A stretch of 35,830 nt of DNA from a virus. Of the stretch, positions 7,418-15,032 are shown in pieces. The position numbers and the translations under genes were made by a program. The notes under the pieces were generated by a model. That model saw only the letters and a program-made list of their open reading frames with translations, did no database searches and was not told where the DNA came from. Within the stretch, counting starts at the first letter, position 1; every line of letters starts with the position of its first letter. Location: positions 1 through 35,830 of the IMG/VR virus record IMGVR_UViG_3300035698_022356; one strand, 5' to 3'.

Positions 7418-9907
7418 ATGGAACCAAGGTTATACTATAATGTCTATACGAAATTCTACTGGGATGACTCATGGAGGTATTGTGAGTATATAGAACCGAT
7501 ATCTTCAACTTACGCGGTTGCTCCGGGTGTTGGCCAGGCGAAATTTATGCTGAGGTACGGAAAGGGATTATGGGAAAATGGTGTAGCGCTGATCGATGGG
7601 CTGTTCGCCGAAACTTTCCAGCGGATGTATATTCAGGTTCGAGTTACTGAAAATGATGATCAACAGTTTGAGGATACGATCTGGACGGGCTGGATTCCAG
7701 CGGAGCAGTTTAACCTGAAGGGATTGAGCTACGATGTTGACAATGTGCCGATTCGTACAATCGATCAGGAGCTGTCGGCTCAGGATCTTAAGACGCTCCT
7801 GGACACGCGAATCACGGGCGGATGGTTCGCTCCGGACTCTGGGGCGGTAGATAAGCTGGCCGAGATGCCTGTGTTTAATCGCCGGGCCGGTGGAGGGATT
7901 AAGGCGAGTGGCAACCGGTCAAGCGGTCCGATGTTTGCCGGCTCGGATATGCTGACTTATGTATTCAGTAGCGACGGAGCTTTGTGGAGTAATTATGACA
8001 TTCTGGAATATTTAATTGTACATTGCCAGGGGTCCGGAGGTCCGAAGTTTGAATTGTCAACTAGTACCGGGCTTGTTTTGGTGCTTGAGAATATTATAGG
8101 TGTGTACAATATGGAAGGCCGAAGTCTGCGTGAGGCTATTAATGTCCTATTGCCCCGTAGCCGTGGATTTATCTGGTGGGTTAAGGAAAGTTACGGCCAT
8201 GTAACGATTGAGGTTCAGTCGGCGTTGGATACAGCAATTACGATCGGGTCGGCAGTAATGCCGGCTAATGACGATCAGACGAGCCTGTCTTTGTGGAATG
8301 ATGACCGTATCGATGTTACGGTGGTTCAGGATGGCGGACGATTTTATGATGATATAATTGTACGTGGCGAGAAGATGAAAACCTGCTTTACTGTTTCGGT
8401 GGACGACGCCTCGTTAGAGAAGGCGTGGGAGGACGCTGAAGAAACTATATATAAAGAGGCTGCAAAGAATGCCGAGGGTTATAGTAGTTTGCCAGAGCAG
8501 GAGCAGGCGATTAGAAACGATAAATATCGCGGGGCCGAGCAATTCGGGCGGATTTATACAACATATCGAATTCCAGCTAATTTTTCATGGATTATTAAAC
8601 GGGGTGGTGTATCGAATATTATCGTCGCACCGGCACTCGATGAGGATGGTGTGATAGAAGATTATGTCGGGCCGTATTGGAACACAGATAAATTTATTAT
8701 GCCGCAACTGCCTCTAACTGAAGGTGCGGATTATGCTGCCAGTGGCGAGCTTGAATATAGACCGGTCTTTGTGGCCGCTAAGGATAAAGATGGGCTTTAT
8801 GTCGCGGTTGATAAGTATAACCTTACGCCGGCGTCGGTACGGGCTAAGAATTGCGAGATGGCAATTGAGGTCAGGACGCAGCCGGCCTATGGGATGGCTA
8901 GCGATGATTTTGGCGACGCTGAGCCGGGCGAGTATGATGTTACCGATTGGGGGATGGACTGGAACGATCTGGTTGCTACTGTTTTTATGGTGACGGATCA
9001 GGTGGTGCAGGTTTACGCACAGATTAGTGAAGCCAATGCGGTCGATTATCGCAGGCAGCTTGTTATTAATGTGCCCGGTGCGGAGCTCTGGTATATCGCC
9101 GATAATACGGTTGTTGATATTGACGATGCGGGCGAGCTGACTGAGTATGCCGGTTCGAATATTTTAAGAGATGATCGGGAAGGGCTGCGAAGGGTTCTGG
9201 CCGCCGCGGTGGCGTGGTATGGTAATCATCGGAATAAGATAACCCTTCGCATCGATGATATTGACGCGATCGTTAAAATTGGGCAGTTAGTAGAGGACGT
9301 TCGGGTGGTTGAGTCCGGGCAGCCGGAGCAAGCCGGTACGGTTGTTACTAATATCAGCATGAATTTTAGCACACGCACAACGTTGATCCAAACTGACTTT
9401 ATAGACCTGGATGTTCTGGCCGGCTGGCGTGGCGAGGGGGCGGGGGCAACGCCGACGCTTGCCTCAGCGGGCAGGCAGATTGCAAAGATGCAAAGGGATA
9501 TACACGATACCAGGGATATGCTTGGCCGAAAGCCGGATAGGGTTCCTGTCGGTGGTGGTGGCGGTTCTGGCGGCTCGATCAGGAGGGCAAAGGCTCAGGA
9601 GGCTGCACAGACTGACGGTACGTTATCAGTTAAACTGTTGGATTCCGAAGGGGCCGTTACTGGTGACGCGTTTGATGTTTATGTTTTTCCGTCGAAAGCC
9701 GCAACGAATTATACGGACTGGGTGAATTCTGAAACTGGTGTGGCAATTGCGTCTGATGACTATGTGGTAATTAGTAAACAGGGAGATGATTGGATTATGG
9801 TTTCGCCGGTGCTGCTGAATATTGGTGATAGCGACGACACAGTATCAGATACTGCACCTACGATATTCGGTAGAGGCATCTCGAAATGGTTTGGGGTGTG
9901 GAGTTAA
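7418..9907 (+). CDS. Large baseplate / tail tip protein
   Basis: At 829 residues this is the longest gene product. It starts at ATG 7418 two bases after the preceding stop. The N-terminal half is beta-rich with many Trp and Tyr residues, and a gpP/hub-like segment is plausible (LLDTRITGGWFAPDSG, LPRSRGFIWWVKESYGHVTIEVQS). Residues from about 708 form a Gly-rich hinge (VGGGGGSGGS). A small C-terminal beta domain follows (DGTLSVKLLD... DDWIMVSPVLLN) that could be a binding or fibre-attachment module. Position after tape measure and tail-tip adaptor supports a baseplate hub or tip role. The exact counterpart in model phages is not clear. Confidence 0.7.
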   Translation: MEPRLYYNVYTKFYWDDSWRYCEYIEPISSTYAVAPGVGQAKFMLRYGKGLWENGVALIDGLFAETFQRMYIQVRVTENDDQQFEDTIWTGWIPAEQFNLKGLSYDVDNVPIRTIDQELSAQDLKTLLDTRITGGWFAPDSGAVDKLAEMPVFNRRAGGGIKASGNRSSGPMFAGSDMLTYVFSSDGALWSNYDILEYLIVHCQGSGGPKFELSTSTGLVLVLENIIGVYNMEGRSLREAINVLLPRSRGFIWWVKESYGHVTIEVQSALDTAITIGSAVMPANDDQTSLSLWNDDRIDVTVVQDGGRFYDDIIVRGEKMKTCFTVSVDDASLEKAWEDAEETIYKEAAKNAEGYSSLPEQEQAIRNDKYRGAEQFGRIYTTYRIPANFSWIIKRGGVSNIIVAPALDEDGVIEDYVGPYWNTDKFIMPQLPLTEGADYAASGELEYRPVFVAAKDKDGLYVAVDKYNLTPASVRAKNCEMAIEVRTQPAYGMASDDFGDAEPGEYDVTDWGMDWNDLVATVFMVTDQVVQVYAQISEANAVDYRRQLVINVPGAELWYIADNTVVDIDDAGELTEYAGSNILRDDREGLRRVLAAAVAWYGNHRNKITLRIDDIDAIVKIGQLVEDVRVVESGQPEQAGTVVTNISMNFSTRTTLIQTDFIDLDVLAGWRGEGAGATPTLASAGRQIAKMQRDIHDTRDMLGRKPDRVPVGGGGGSGGSIRRAKAQEAAQTDGTLSVKLLDSEGAVTGDAFDVYVFPSKAATNYTDWVNSETGVAIASDDYVVISKQGDDWIMVSPVLLNIGDSDDTVSDTAPTIFGRGISKWFGVWS

Positions 9908-9910
9908 GAG

Positions 9911-10552
9911 ATGACGTCAGATAATCATGTAAAATGGGATACTGCAAATAAAAATTTTACGGCGTACTGTGAGGATGATACGGATGATACGGAAATCGGT
10001 CCGGTTAAATGGGATGACGGCAACAACAAAGCCGAACTGAATTGTGAAAGTACTGATGTTCAGACGAAGTGGGATGGTGGTACAAAAAAATTCGAGGCTC
10101 AGGGGGTTTCGGATGATTGTTGTATCTCTATTACACCGTGTGGTTGTGTTGGATCTGACCCCTCGTCTATTAAAGTAACTTTTAGTGGCATTACAGACTG
10201 TAGTAGTCCCAATTGCAAATGTTCTTCATTATTAAATGATACGTTTACAATATATAGATACACTAACTACACCTTGGGCTGCCGTTATATTTTATTTGAA
10301 TTTTTATATGATGATGAAGATGTTTATCTTGGTAGGGTTGATCTGGCAATTGATTTACGCGATACCTGTATACTTGTACATGCGGGTGCAGGCCTTCAAT
10401 TCCAAACTTGTTTTATTGAAGAAGAAAATACGAATACCTGCGCAGATGTACCTGTAACAATAAATAATTCAAGGACTATTTCTGATTGTTCTGTTGATAA
10501 TAAAAATGGTTACGGTGGAACGTGTCTTATTGAGAGAACAGATGGCTTGTAA
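9911..10552 (+). CDS. Cysteine-rich tail protein with three N-terminal KWD repeats
   Basis: A 213-residue protein. Its first 60 residues hold three copies of a short motif: VKWDTANKNFTA, VKWDDGNNKAEL and TKWDGGTKKFEA, each about 26-30 residues apart. The rest is unusually cysteine-rich for a virion protein (CC, CGC, C..CKCSS and others), so disulphides or metal binding are likely. DNA from about 10180 to 10620 is richer in A+T than the preceding genes, which hints at later acquisition. It lies between the baseplate protein and the zinc-finger/fibre genes. Role unknown; surface exposure is an inference. Confidence 0.65.
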   Translation: MTSDNHVKWDTANKNFTAYCEDDTDDTEIGPVKWDDGNNKAELNCESTDVQTKWDGGTKKFEAQGVSDDCCISITPCGCVGSDPSSIKVTFSGITDCSSPNCKCSSLLNDTFTIYRYTNYTLGCRYILFEFLYDDEDVYLGRVDLAIDLRDTCILVHAGAGLQFQTCFIEEENTNTCADVPVTINNSRTISDCSVDNKNGYGGTCLIERTDGL

Positions 10553-11141
10553 TTATAAAAATGATGGTATATGTAAACTGTTTAGTGTAATAAATAATAA
10601 ATTCACCTATGTACCTAATTCATTTTGTAATAATGAATGTGGTGATACAGATGAGGCTCGGTTAAAGATGTTGAGTGGCCGTGACATATTTGATTTTGAT
10701 CTGGCTGATGTTGAGGCTGGTTATCAAGCAATTGTAGATGGTGTTAGTAAGCGTGAGGAAGAGCTTAAAGCGGAACGCCAGCGAGTAAAGGAAAAACTTA
10801 AAGCTGAACGCCAGCGATTACTTACTGAGTTGCCTAATGGTTTTAAGCTTGCGGAAAACTTAATCAGACACCTGGCAGTAATTGCGGTTTATTACAAAGA
10901 AACCGGGCGGTTAAAAGTATCGCCCGAACAGGAATATGCCCGGCTGGCGGTTTGCCGCCATTGCCCTGATGGTAAGATGATTATAAAAGATGATGTGATG
11001 CGATGTGTGATTTGCGGCTGCCATATGAACAATGCAAAAAACCGTAAGGCCCTGCCCCTGGGCGGCAAAGCAGAATACGAGGTATTAACTTGTGACCTGG
11101 GCCACTGGGCCGAGATTGATAAAGAATATGAGGTAAAATAA
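10542..11141 (+). CDS. Zinc-finger protein of the tail module
   Basis: A 199-residue protein starting at ATG 10542 inside the end of the previous gene, with GAGAG ten bases upstream. It has an N-terminal Cys group (CNYKNDGIC, FCNNEC), a coiled coil with two near-copies of the unit KAERQR (residues ~67-85), and a C-terminal four-cysteine zinc-ribbon-like region: VCRHCP, RCVICGCHM, then LTCDLGHW. The C-terminal layout (CxxC, CxxCGC, C..G.W) occurs in small proteins in the tail modules of many phages, often beside fibre genes. Function unknown. Confidence 0.65.
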   Translation: MACNYKNDGICKLFSVINNKFTYVPNSFCNNECGDTDEARLKMLSGRDIFDFDLADVEAGYQAIVDGVSKREEELKAERQRVKEKLKAERQRLLTELPNGFKLAENLIRHLAVIAVYYKETGRLKVSPEQEYARLAVCRHCPDGKMIIKDDVMRCVICGCHMNNAKNRKALPLGGKAEYEVLTCDLGHWAEIDKEYEVK

Positions 11142-11143
11142 CA

Positions 11144-12496
11144 ATGGCTATAAGATCATTTACAGGCGGAGCGACGGCAGTTGCGCAGGTTGACAGTTTC
11201 ACACCAGCGAACGTCGAGGTTGATGATATATTTACACTGACGGCAACCGGTACGGATGGAACTACCGCGGCGATCGCATTTACTGCGACGGTGGCGACGG
11301 TGGCTAATGTGACTGCCGGTCTGACCGCGGTGTGGAATGCCAGTACGAATACCTTATGTACGGGTGTTACGGCATCGGATGAGACGACGTATGTCAAGCT
11401 AACGGCTGATACCGCCGGTACGCCGTTTAATGTGGCTTCATCGACTACCGAAGGCGGTGGTAATGATACTCAGACCCTTGTTAGGGCAGTGGTAACGGCC
11501 TGTGATGGTCCGAACTACCGGTCAACAGCGGCTAACTGGACCGACTCAACGGCTCCTGTTACCGGCGATACGGCGGTATTTGACGGTCGGACGACGGCGA
11601 GCTGTCTTTATGATATGGATGCGACCGGCGTTGACCTGGCTGCCATGGTTATTCGTAGCAGTTATACCGGTGATATCGGTACCGCCGGCCTGCTTGGCGT
11701 TAATGAGGGACCGCTGATCTTTGAATGCAGCGGGCAGGTGTTGATTGAGGGTACTGGCAACTATTATCTGCAATGTGGTAACGATGTTGCTGATGCGGAT
11801 ATTGCATCGACTATAATTAATACTAATGGCGGCTATGTTGAGCTGTCGAGTCAGAAGAATGCTGCGGCTGGTAATATCTCTGCCTGGACGCGGACCGAGA
11901 TCGTTCAGGGCACACTGTTAGTTACCGGTGACGCCGATGCGGTTGCAACAAATGCCCAAAGCGGTACATATATCGGCGAGCTGTGGGTGGCGGCAACCGC
12001 CAATCGGATGGCTAATGTTACCGTGATAATTGGCGATCAGTGTTATGATCAGAAGAATTCCGCATACACAGATCTGTATATGACTGAAGGGATGCTAACG
12101 TGCTATTCCGCGTTGGGAGATATAATTAAAACAGGCGGCAGGTTAATAATCGGCGGTACGGGTTATAGTATGACGGCTGTTGACGATACGTGGACGTCTT
12201 TTGTGCAGACTGCGGGGCAAACGTATTGGCATCCGTCAAACGTGACGGCTTCTGCCGAGGTTAAGGCCGCTCCGGCTCCTGTAATTACATCCGGTAAAAT
12301 ATTCGGTGGTGATTTTGACGCTAGCGGCATGCTGGAGACTGATACAACAGCCCCAACGATCACCGCATTGTATGTATGGCCACGGGCAACGGTAACCCTG
12401 AATAATGGATATAGCAACATTGTTGTTACTGACCCAATCCACAACTACGGTGGCACAATAACTCTGGCACCAGGGCAAAGTGTGAGTTTTGGTTAG
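11144..12496 (+). CDS. Tail fibre-like protein of planctomycetal character
   Basis: A 450-residue beta-rich protein, the last gene of the tail block. Residues ~1-120 have immunoglobulin-like or jelly-roll composition (VDDIFTLTATGTDGTTAAIAFTATV). Around residue 125 there is a motif NW-T-DSTAPVTGDTAVFDG, followed by YDMDATGVDLAAMVIRSSYTGDIG. This form of repeat (NW....P..GD...F....yg.d..g..l..l.i..sytG.iG) is familiar from large planctomycetal surface and phage proteins. The middle is a likely beta-helix, and the C terminus ends ITLAPGQSVSFG. It is probably a host-recognition fibre. The host link is an inference from motif style. Confidence 0.7.
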   Translation: MAIRSFTGGATAVAQVDSFTPANVEVDDIFTLTATGTDGTTAAIAFTATVATVANVTAGLTAVWNASTNTLCTGVTASDETTYVKLTADTAGTPFNVASSTTEGGGNDTQTLVRAVVTACDGPNYRSTAANWTDSTAPVTGDTAVFDGRTTASCLYDMDATGVDLAAMVIRSSYTGDIGTAGLLGVNEGPLIFECSGQVLIEGTGNYYLQCGNDVADADIASTIINTNGGYVELSSQKNAAAGNISAWTRTEIVQGTLLVTGDADAVATNAQSGTYIGELWVAATANRMANVTVIIGDQCYDQKNSAYTDLYMTEGMLTCYSALGDIIKTGGRLIIGGTGYSMTAVDDTWTSFVQTAGQTYWHPSNVTASAEVKAAPAPVITSGKIFGGDFDASGMLETDTTAPTITALYVWPRATVTLNNGYSNIVVTDPIHNYGGTITLAPGQSVSFG

Positions 12497-12503
12497 TGTG
12501 TAT

Positions 12504-12737
12504 TTGTAGGCACACTTTAGGCACACTTCGATAGGATTATAGGTGATTCAAGGTACTACCAAACCGCACTTGAGGCCATTTAATACGCATTTTTAGGGGA
12601 AAAAGGGGGAGATATACGGATTTTAAGTCCCCAGCGTCTGCCAATTCCGCCACTCGGCCAAGTGGTTTATTTTCAAGTAGTTACAAATAATTTTAACTGC
12701 TACTCAAAAAGGTTGTAGGCACACTTTAGGCACTATT
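12504..12737. other. attP-like site: tRNA half flanked by 11-bp direct repeats
   Basis: On the left, TAGGCACACTT occurs twice in tandem (12507-12517 and 12518-12528). On the right it occurs again (12716-12726), followed by the variant TAGGCACTATT (12727-12737). The 11-bp spacing puts the copies on one face of the helix, as arm-type sites of tyrosine integrases are. Between them lies the 5' half of a tRNA-Leu gene on the minus strand. Arms flanking a tRNA-derived core are the standard architecture of attP. No integrase or recombinase gene is visible in the genome, so the site may be served by a host enzyme or be a relic. Confidence 0.6.
12618..12659 (-). pseudogene. 5' half of tRNA-Leu(UAA), truncated
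   Basis: Read on the minus strand, a GGCCGAG acceptor strand is followed by T-G, a leucine-type D arm (GCGGAATTGGCAGACGC) and an anticodon loop CTTAAAA with anticodon TAA. Pairing of the anticodon stem fails after three base pairs, and nothing like a variable arm, T arm or 3' acceptor follows. It is therefore not a functional tRNA but a tRNA-derived core, with the likely crossover in the anticodon stem-loop. Confidence 0.8.
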
Positions 12738-12920
12738 GAGTGAGCTTTTCCTATAACTTTCCTTGTGTTTATCATCATGGAACGTATCATATAAGCTATG
12801 CTTCGCGGGGGTGGGAACTTTGACGCGATAGCCACAGCCAGGGCATTTAAGATCGTCGCCAGCGAGACTTGAGGGGGCTTCCATTTGCGTTTGACACTCA
12901 GGGCAATTAAATTTGATCAT
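12726..12920 (-). CDS. Small zinc-ribbon protein, planctomycete type
   Basis: The only minus-strand gene: 64 residues starting MIKFNCPECQTQMEAP and continuing LKCPGCGYRVKVP. This is a two-CxxC zinc ribbon with 18 residues between the pairs, of the kind very common at the N termini of planctomycetal proteins. It has an AGGAG ribosome binding site (12927-12931) six bases from the start, and a strong promoter further upstream. The C-terminal 28 residues are hydrophilic without a clear domain. Its stop lies in the right arm repeats of the attP-like site. A regulatory or DNA-binding role is possible but unproven. Confidence 0.8.
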   Translation of the reverse strand: MIKFNCPECQTQMEAPSSLAGDDLKCPGCGYRVKVPTPAKHSLYDTFHDDKHKESYRKSSLNSA

Positions 12921-12967
12921 AATATTCTCCTGAATTTAGAAATAAACCCAGTTGTTCGACGCTGGGC

Positions 12968-12996
12968 ATTATCAAAAATTGGAATAGGTGTGTCAA
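12968..12996 (-). promoter_or_regulatory. Sigma-70-type promoter for the minus-strand zinc-ribbon gene
   Basis: On the minus strand, TTGACA (12996-12991) and GATAAT (12973-12968) are separated by exactly 17 bases. A start site would fall about 40 bases before the start codon of the zinc-ribbon gene. Together with the plus-strand promoter at 13082 it forms a divergent pair. Confidence 0.7.
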
Positions 12997-13081
12997 TAAA
13001 AATATTTTTCGTGGCGGTGAGGGTTATCAGTATCAGTATGGCCGATTGGAAAAAAGTTGTAAAAAAAGCGGTCCCATTCGT

Positions 13082-13109
13082 TTGACAAAGGTGTGGTTTG
13101 GGGTATATT
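13082..13109 (+). promoter_or_regulatory. Sigma-70-type promoter, rightward
   Basis: TTGACA (13082-13087) and TATATT (13104-13109) with a 16-base spacer. It points towards the structured RNA and the HTH genes at 13646-14486, and is divergent from the promoter at 12968-12996. This is the arrangement of an early control switch. Confidence 0.6.
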
Positions 13110-13227
13110 TTATATGTTGGATTGCCGGGGTTGGGTTAGTTCCCGCCTGTGAATTTTTGATTATCAATGGATTAAGTGCGGTATCTCTGCGAATTGAAGA
13201 AAAAAAACAAAATTAGCAATAATTGTG

Positions 13228-13255
13228 TTGACGGAGGAAAAGATTCCGATAACAT
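13228..13255 (+). promoter_or_regulatory. Possible promoter for the structured RNA
   Basis: TTGACG (13228-13233), 16 bases, then TAACAT (13250-13255). The -10 match is moderate. A start about seven bases downstream would coincide with the first base of the long helix that begins at 13262. Confidence 0.4.
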
Positions 13256-13261
13256 CAGACA

Positions 13262-13382
13262 AGCACACTAACTTAATAAAACGTTTTCTTTGCGATAACC
13301 GGATAAAGGGTCTCACTGGAGGTTCCAATTCAGCGTTTTGTTGGTTGGTGTGCTGCCTAAAGTGAGACCCTTATTTTATGGA
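13262..13382 (+). ncRNA. Candidate structured RNA with two interlocking helices
   Basis: Helix A pairs AGCACACTAAC (13262-13272) with GTTGGTGTGCT (13344-13354), one T-G wobble, and continues after an internal loop with AAAACG (13278-13283) and CGTTTT (13334-13339). Helix B pairs AAGGGTCTCACT (13306-13317) with AGTGAGACCCTT (13361-13372), 12 perfect pairs. The 5' strand of B lies inside A and its 3' strand outside, which is the topology of a pseudoknot or of two competing folds. Helix B is followed by ATTTTAT, a weak terminator tail. No reading frame of note crosses it. It could be a small regulatory RNA or an antitermination leader. Confidence 0.5.
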
Positions 13383-13645
13383 TATAACCTCAGACAAGGA
13401 GGTCGTAATGAACACTTCATGATCAGCTAATTTGTGCAATAACTGTTATTTATGCGCATGGAAAAGGGCCAGTGCTGTAACACTGACCCGAATCATCCAA
13501 TACAATCATCCAAATTCCCGTCACAGGAGCTCGATGATGCACGGACAATCTACACTATTATATCACCCTATTTCAAGGGAAAACTCAATTATTTTTCTAT
13601 TTATTCATAAAGGCCCATTCTGCGCGCAGAGACGGGGGTGGGTGA
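13383..13645. other. Leader region without a long gene
   Basis: This stretch has an almost perfect Shine-Dalgarno (AAGGAGGT, 13395-13403) placed before a four-codon frame (ATG 13408 to TGA 13420-13422), which overlaps a three-codon frame ATGATCAGCTAA. Next come a 6-bp dyad AATAAC-T-GTTATT (13438-13450), suitable as an operator half-site pair, and a hairpin built on CAGTG/CACTG near 13470-13492. The motif ATAACATCAGACA (13249-13261) recurs as ATAACCTCAGACA near 13384. I see no credible protein gene; a 73-codon frame starting at 13432 lacks an ATG and a binding site. Confidence 0.4.
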
Positions 13646-13891
13646 ATGAGTGATTTATGGGGAAAGATTGACCAGATCGACCAGCAAATTGCCGCACTGG
13701 AGAAACAAAAGAAACAAATTTTGCAGCAGCTTCGCTGTTCTAAACTACCATCCATGCGGGACTTAAAGATTACACTAGCATATCTGAACGATCGGAAAGT
13801 TGCCCAGATTGCCGCTGAGTTTGGGATCAGTCCGGGCAGAGTGTCTCATATTGTCAAAAAGTGCAGGCCGTTTCTGGCAAAAAACGCCTGA
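13646..13891 (+). CDS. Helix-turn-helix protein with N-terminal coiled coil
   Basis: An 81-residue protein. Residues 5-30 form a short coiled coil (IDQIDQQIAALEKQKKQILQQL). Residues ~48-70 are a typical HTH: RKVAQIAAEFGISPGRVSHIVKK, with the A...G.S.g.VS.Iv pattern of sigma-70 region 4 and LuxR/Crp-like recognition helices. It lies downstream of the divergent promoters and starts the run of early regulatory genes, so it is probably a dimeric DNA-binding regulator. Candidate operators are the dyads upstream. Confidence 0.75.
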   Translation: MSDLWGKIDQIDQQIAALEKQKKQILQQLRCSKLPSMRDLKITLAYLNDRKVAQIAAEFGISPGRVSHIVKKCRPFLAKNA

Positions 13892-14009
13892 AAACTAAAA
13901 AAAGGGTGCGCACTGTAAATGTTTATCTAGCAAAGAGCTATATAGCAATTTTAGGCACAATCGCGCAGGGCCTCAGCATATATACGGAGAGGCAATAGTT
14001 TTTTTAGGA

Positions 14010-14234
14010 ATGAAAAAAATGGAACAAGAAGCAGGGCAAATAATGACAATTCGGGAGCTGGCTAAAAAGTTAGGAGCGCCGCCGCATCGAGTTAAATATG
14101 TGGTGCAGGAGGTGCTTAACCTGCTGCCGGTCAGACCTGACGTGAAGCCAGCAATATATCCGGCCACAGTTTTGGATGTGATCAGGCCGGTCGTTGAGCG
14201 GATTGGTAGTAAAAAGAAAAAGAAGGTGAGCTAA
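14010..14234 (+). CDS. Small DNA-binding protein, MerR/excisionase-like HTH
   Basis: A 74-residue protein preceded by TTTAGGA. Residues 12-35 (MTIRELAKKLGAPPHRVKYVVQEVLNL) form a winged-helix HTH start of the MerR/excisionase kind, and the tail is Lys-rich (GSKKKKKVS). Its stop TAA overlaps the region of the next start (GTG 14235), so the two are probably co-translated. It is likely a regulator or accessory factor; no direct evidence says of what. Confidence 0.65.
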   Translation: MKKMEQEAGQIMTIRELAKKLGAPPHRVKYVVQEVLNLLPVRPDVKPAIYPATVLDVIRPVVERIGSKKKKKVS

Positions 14235-14486
14235 GTGGCTAAGGTGGGAAGAAAAACTAAGGCTAAGAAAATTACCAAAGAGCAGTTGCTTGCTGAATTT
14301 ATGAAACCCGATGAGGTGGCAAAGATGGTTGGGCTGACTATCGGCACTTTGAGAAATATGCGGTGCCGGGGTGCGGGACCGCCATATCACAAATTCTCGG
14401 CTCGTAGCGTCAGATATAACGTAGGTGATATTAAATTATGGATGGATAATCGCAGGATCGTTCCGCGTTATCCACACAGGGCTTAA
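14235..14486 (+). CDS. Excisionase/AlpA-like helix-turn-helix protein
   Basis: An 83-residue protein with a GTG start immediately after the preceding stop. After a basic N terminus (VGRKTKAKKITKEQ), residues ~23-75 read MKPDEVAKMVGLTIGTLRNMRCRGAGPPYHKFS...VRYNVGDIKLWMDNRRI. This is the HTH_17 fold used by AlpA-like regulators and excisionases: the 'L....VA..lg....Tlrn.r..G.GPpy.k....vrY...di..W' pattern is well kept. An excisionase candidate beside an attP-like site without an integrase is notable. Confidence 0.8.
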   Translation: MAKVGRKTKAKKITKEQLLAEFMKPDEVAKMVGLTIGTLRNMRCRGAGPPYHKFSARSVRYNVGDIKLWMDNRRIVPRYPHRA

Positions 14487-14535
14487 TACAATGAATCAGG
14501 CGTGTTTGAAAAACGTTAAACGGGAGTGTGAGGCT

Positions 14536-14664
14536 ATGTCAGAGACACAGACTGATGAGCTGCTTACAGATGAGAAGGTGTTGCAGGCGGTTGGGCAGGA
14601 TATGGATGATCGGTTTGATCGGGAGCCTGCGGATTGGGACTGGATAGGAATAGGGGCGTTTTAG
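14536..14664 (+). CDS. Small acidic hypothetical protein
   Basis: A 42-residue acidic protein (MSETQTDELLTDEKVLQAVGQDMDDRFDREPADWDWIGIGAF). I prefer ATG 14536 because GTGAGG lies seven bases upstream; an in-frame ATG at 14491 would add 15 residues. Acidic, Trp-containing phage peptides of this size are often inhibitors or DNA mimics, but nothing here proves that. Confidence 0.5.
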   Translation: MSETQTDELLTDEKVLQAVGQDMDDRFDREPADWDWIGIGAF

Positions 14665-14666
14665 AG

Positions 14667-14816
14667 ATGGCAGCGGATGATGAATATTTTGTGACGCTTG
14701 ACCGGAGTGTGCTGATTTGTGTGCTGCAAGAGATGCAGCAGATTGTTAGTGAGCTTGAAGAGTTTTATACAGGCCAGGCTGAGCCGTGGGGAGAGGGTGA
14801 GGCAGCAGCGTGTTAA
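14667..14816 (+). CDS. Small hypothetical protein
   Basis: A 49-residue protein starting two bases after the previous stop (TAGAGATGG). One amphipathic helix is visible (VLICVLQEMQQIVSELEEFYTG). Its TAA overlaps an ATG at 14816 that opens a 20-codon frame ending at 14878, which may also be translated. No family recognised. Confidence 0.45.
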   Translation: MAADDEYFVTLDRSVLICVLQEMQQIVSELEEFYTGQAEPWGEGEAAAC

Positions 14817-15032
14817 TGGATAAATATGGAGTTTTCTCTCCTCCTTATGTCGTTGCGGAACCGATCGGGGGCCAGTAACCAGGCCCGGAGGATTCCCCGA
14901 CAGGCCTCTCAGCGGTCGGAACCGCGGCGGCAACTTTTGACAAGTGAAATTTTGCGGGGCGGATGCCTGGGGGTTTTTGGCTCCTTCGCCTCAGGCATCC
15001 ATTTATTGAAAAATTAAGAGCGGCTGGAGTTT
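14817..15032. other. Region upstream of the CRISPR effector gene
   Basis: No convincing gene. Two short overlapping frames exist (14816-14878, 20 codons; and a 63-codon Arg/Ser-rich frame from 14826) but neither looks protein-like. A perfect 9-bp stem, GGATGCCTG (14961-14969) with CAGGCATCC (14992-15000), has a 22-base G/T-rich loop and no T run. TTGACA occurs at 14937-14942 without a convincing -10 element. The hairpin may be a terminator, attenuator or RNA processing site before the effector gene. Confidence 0.35.

Noticed and set aside
12674-12684. Possible tracrRNA anti-repeat (GTAGTTACAA shared with the CRISPR repeat)
   Set aside because: Only ten bases match, in the direct sense, and one or two such matches are expected by chance in a genome of this size.
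13309-13316. Pairing of the structured RNA (GGTCTC) with the CRISPR repeat (GAGACC)
   Set aside because: Just six base pairs with mismatches on both sides; not enough to propose a tracrRNA.
14826-15017. 63-codon frame upstream of the effector
   Set aside because: Arg/Ser-rich low-complexity product, no ribosome binding site, and it covers a hairpin; probably non-coding.
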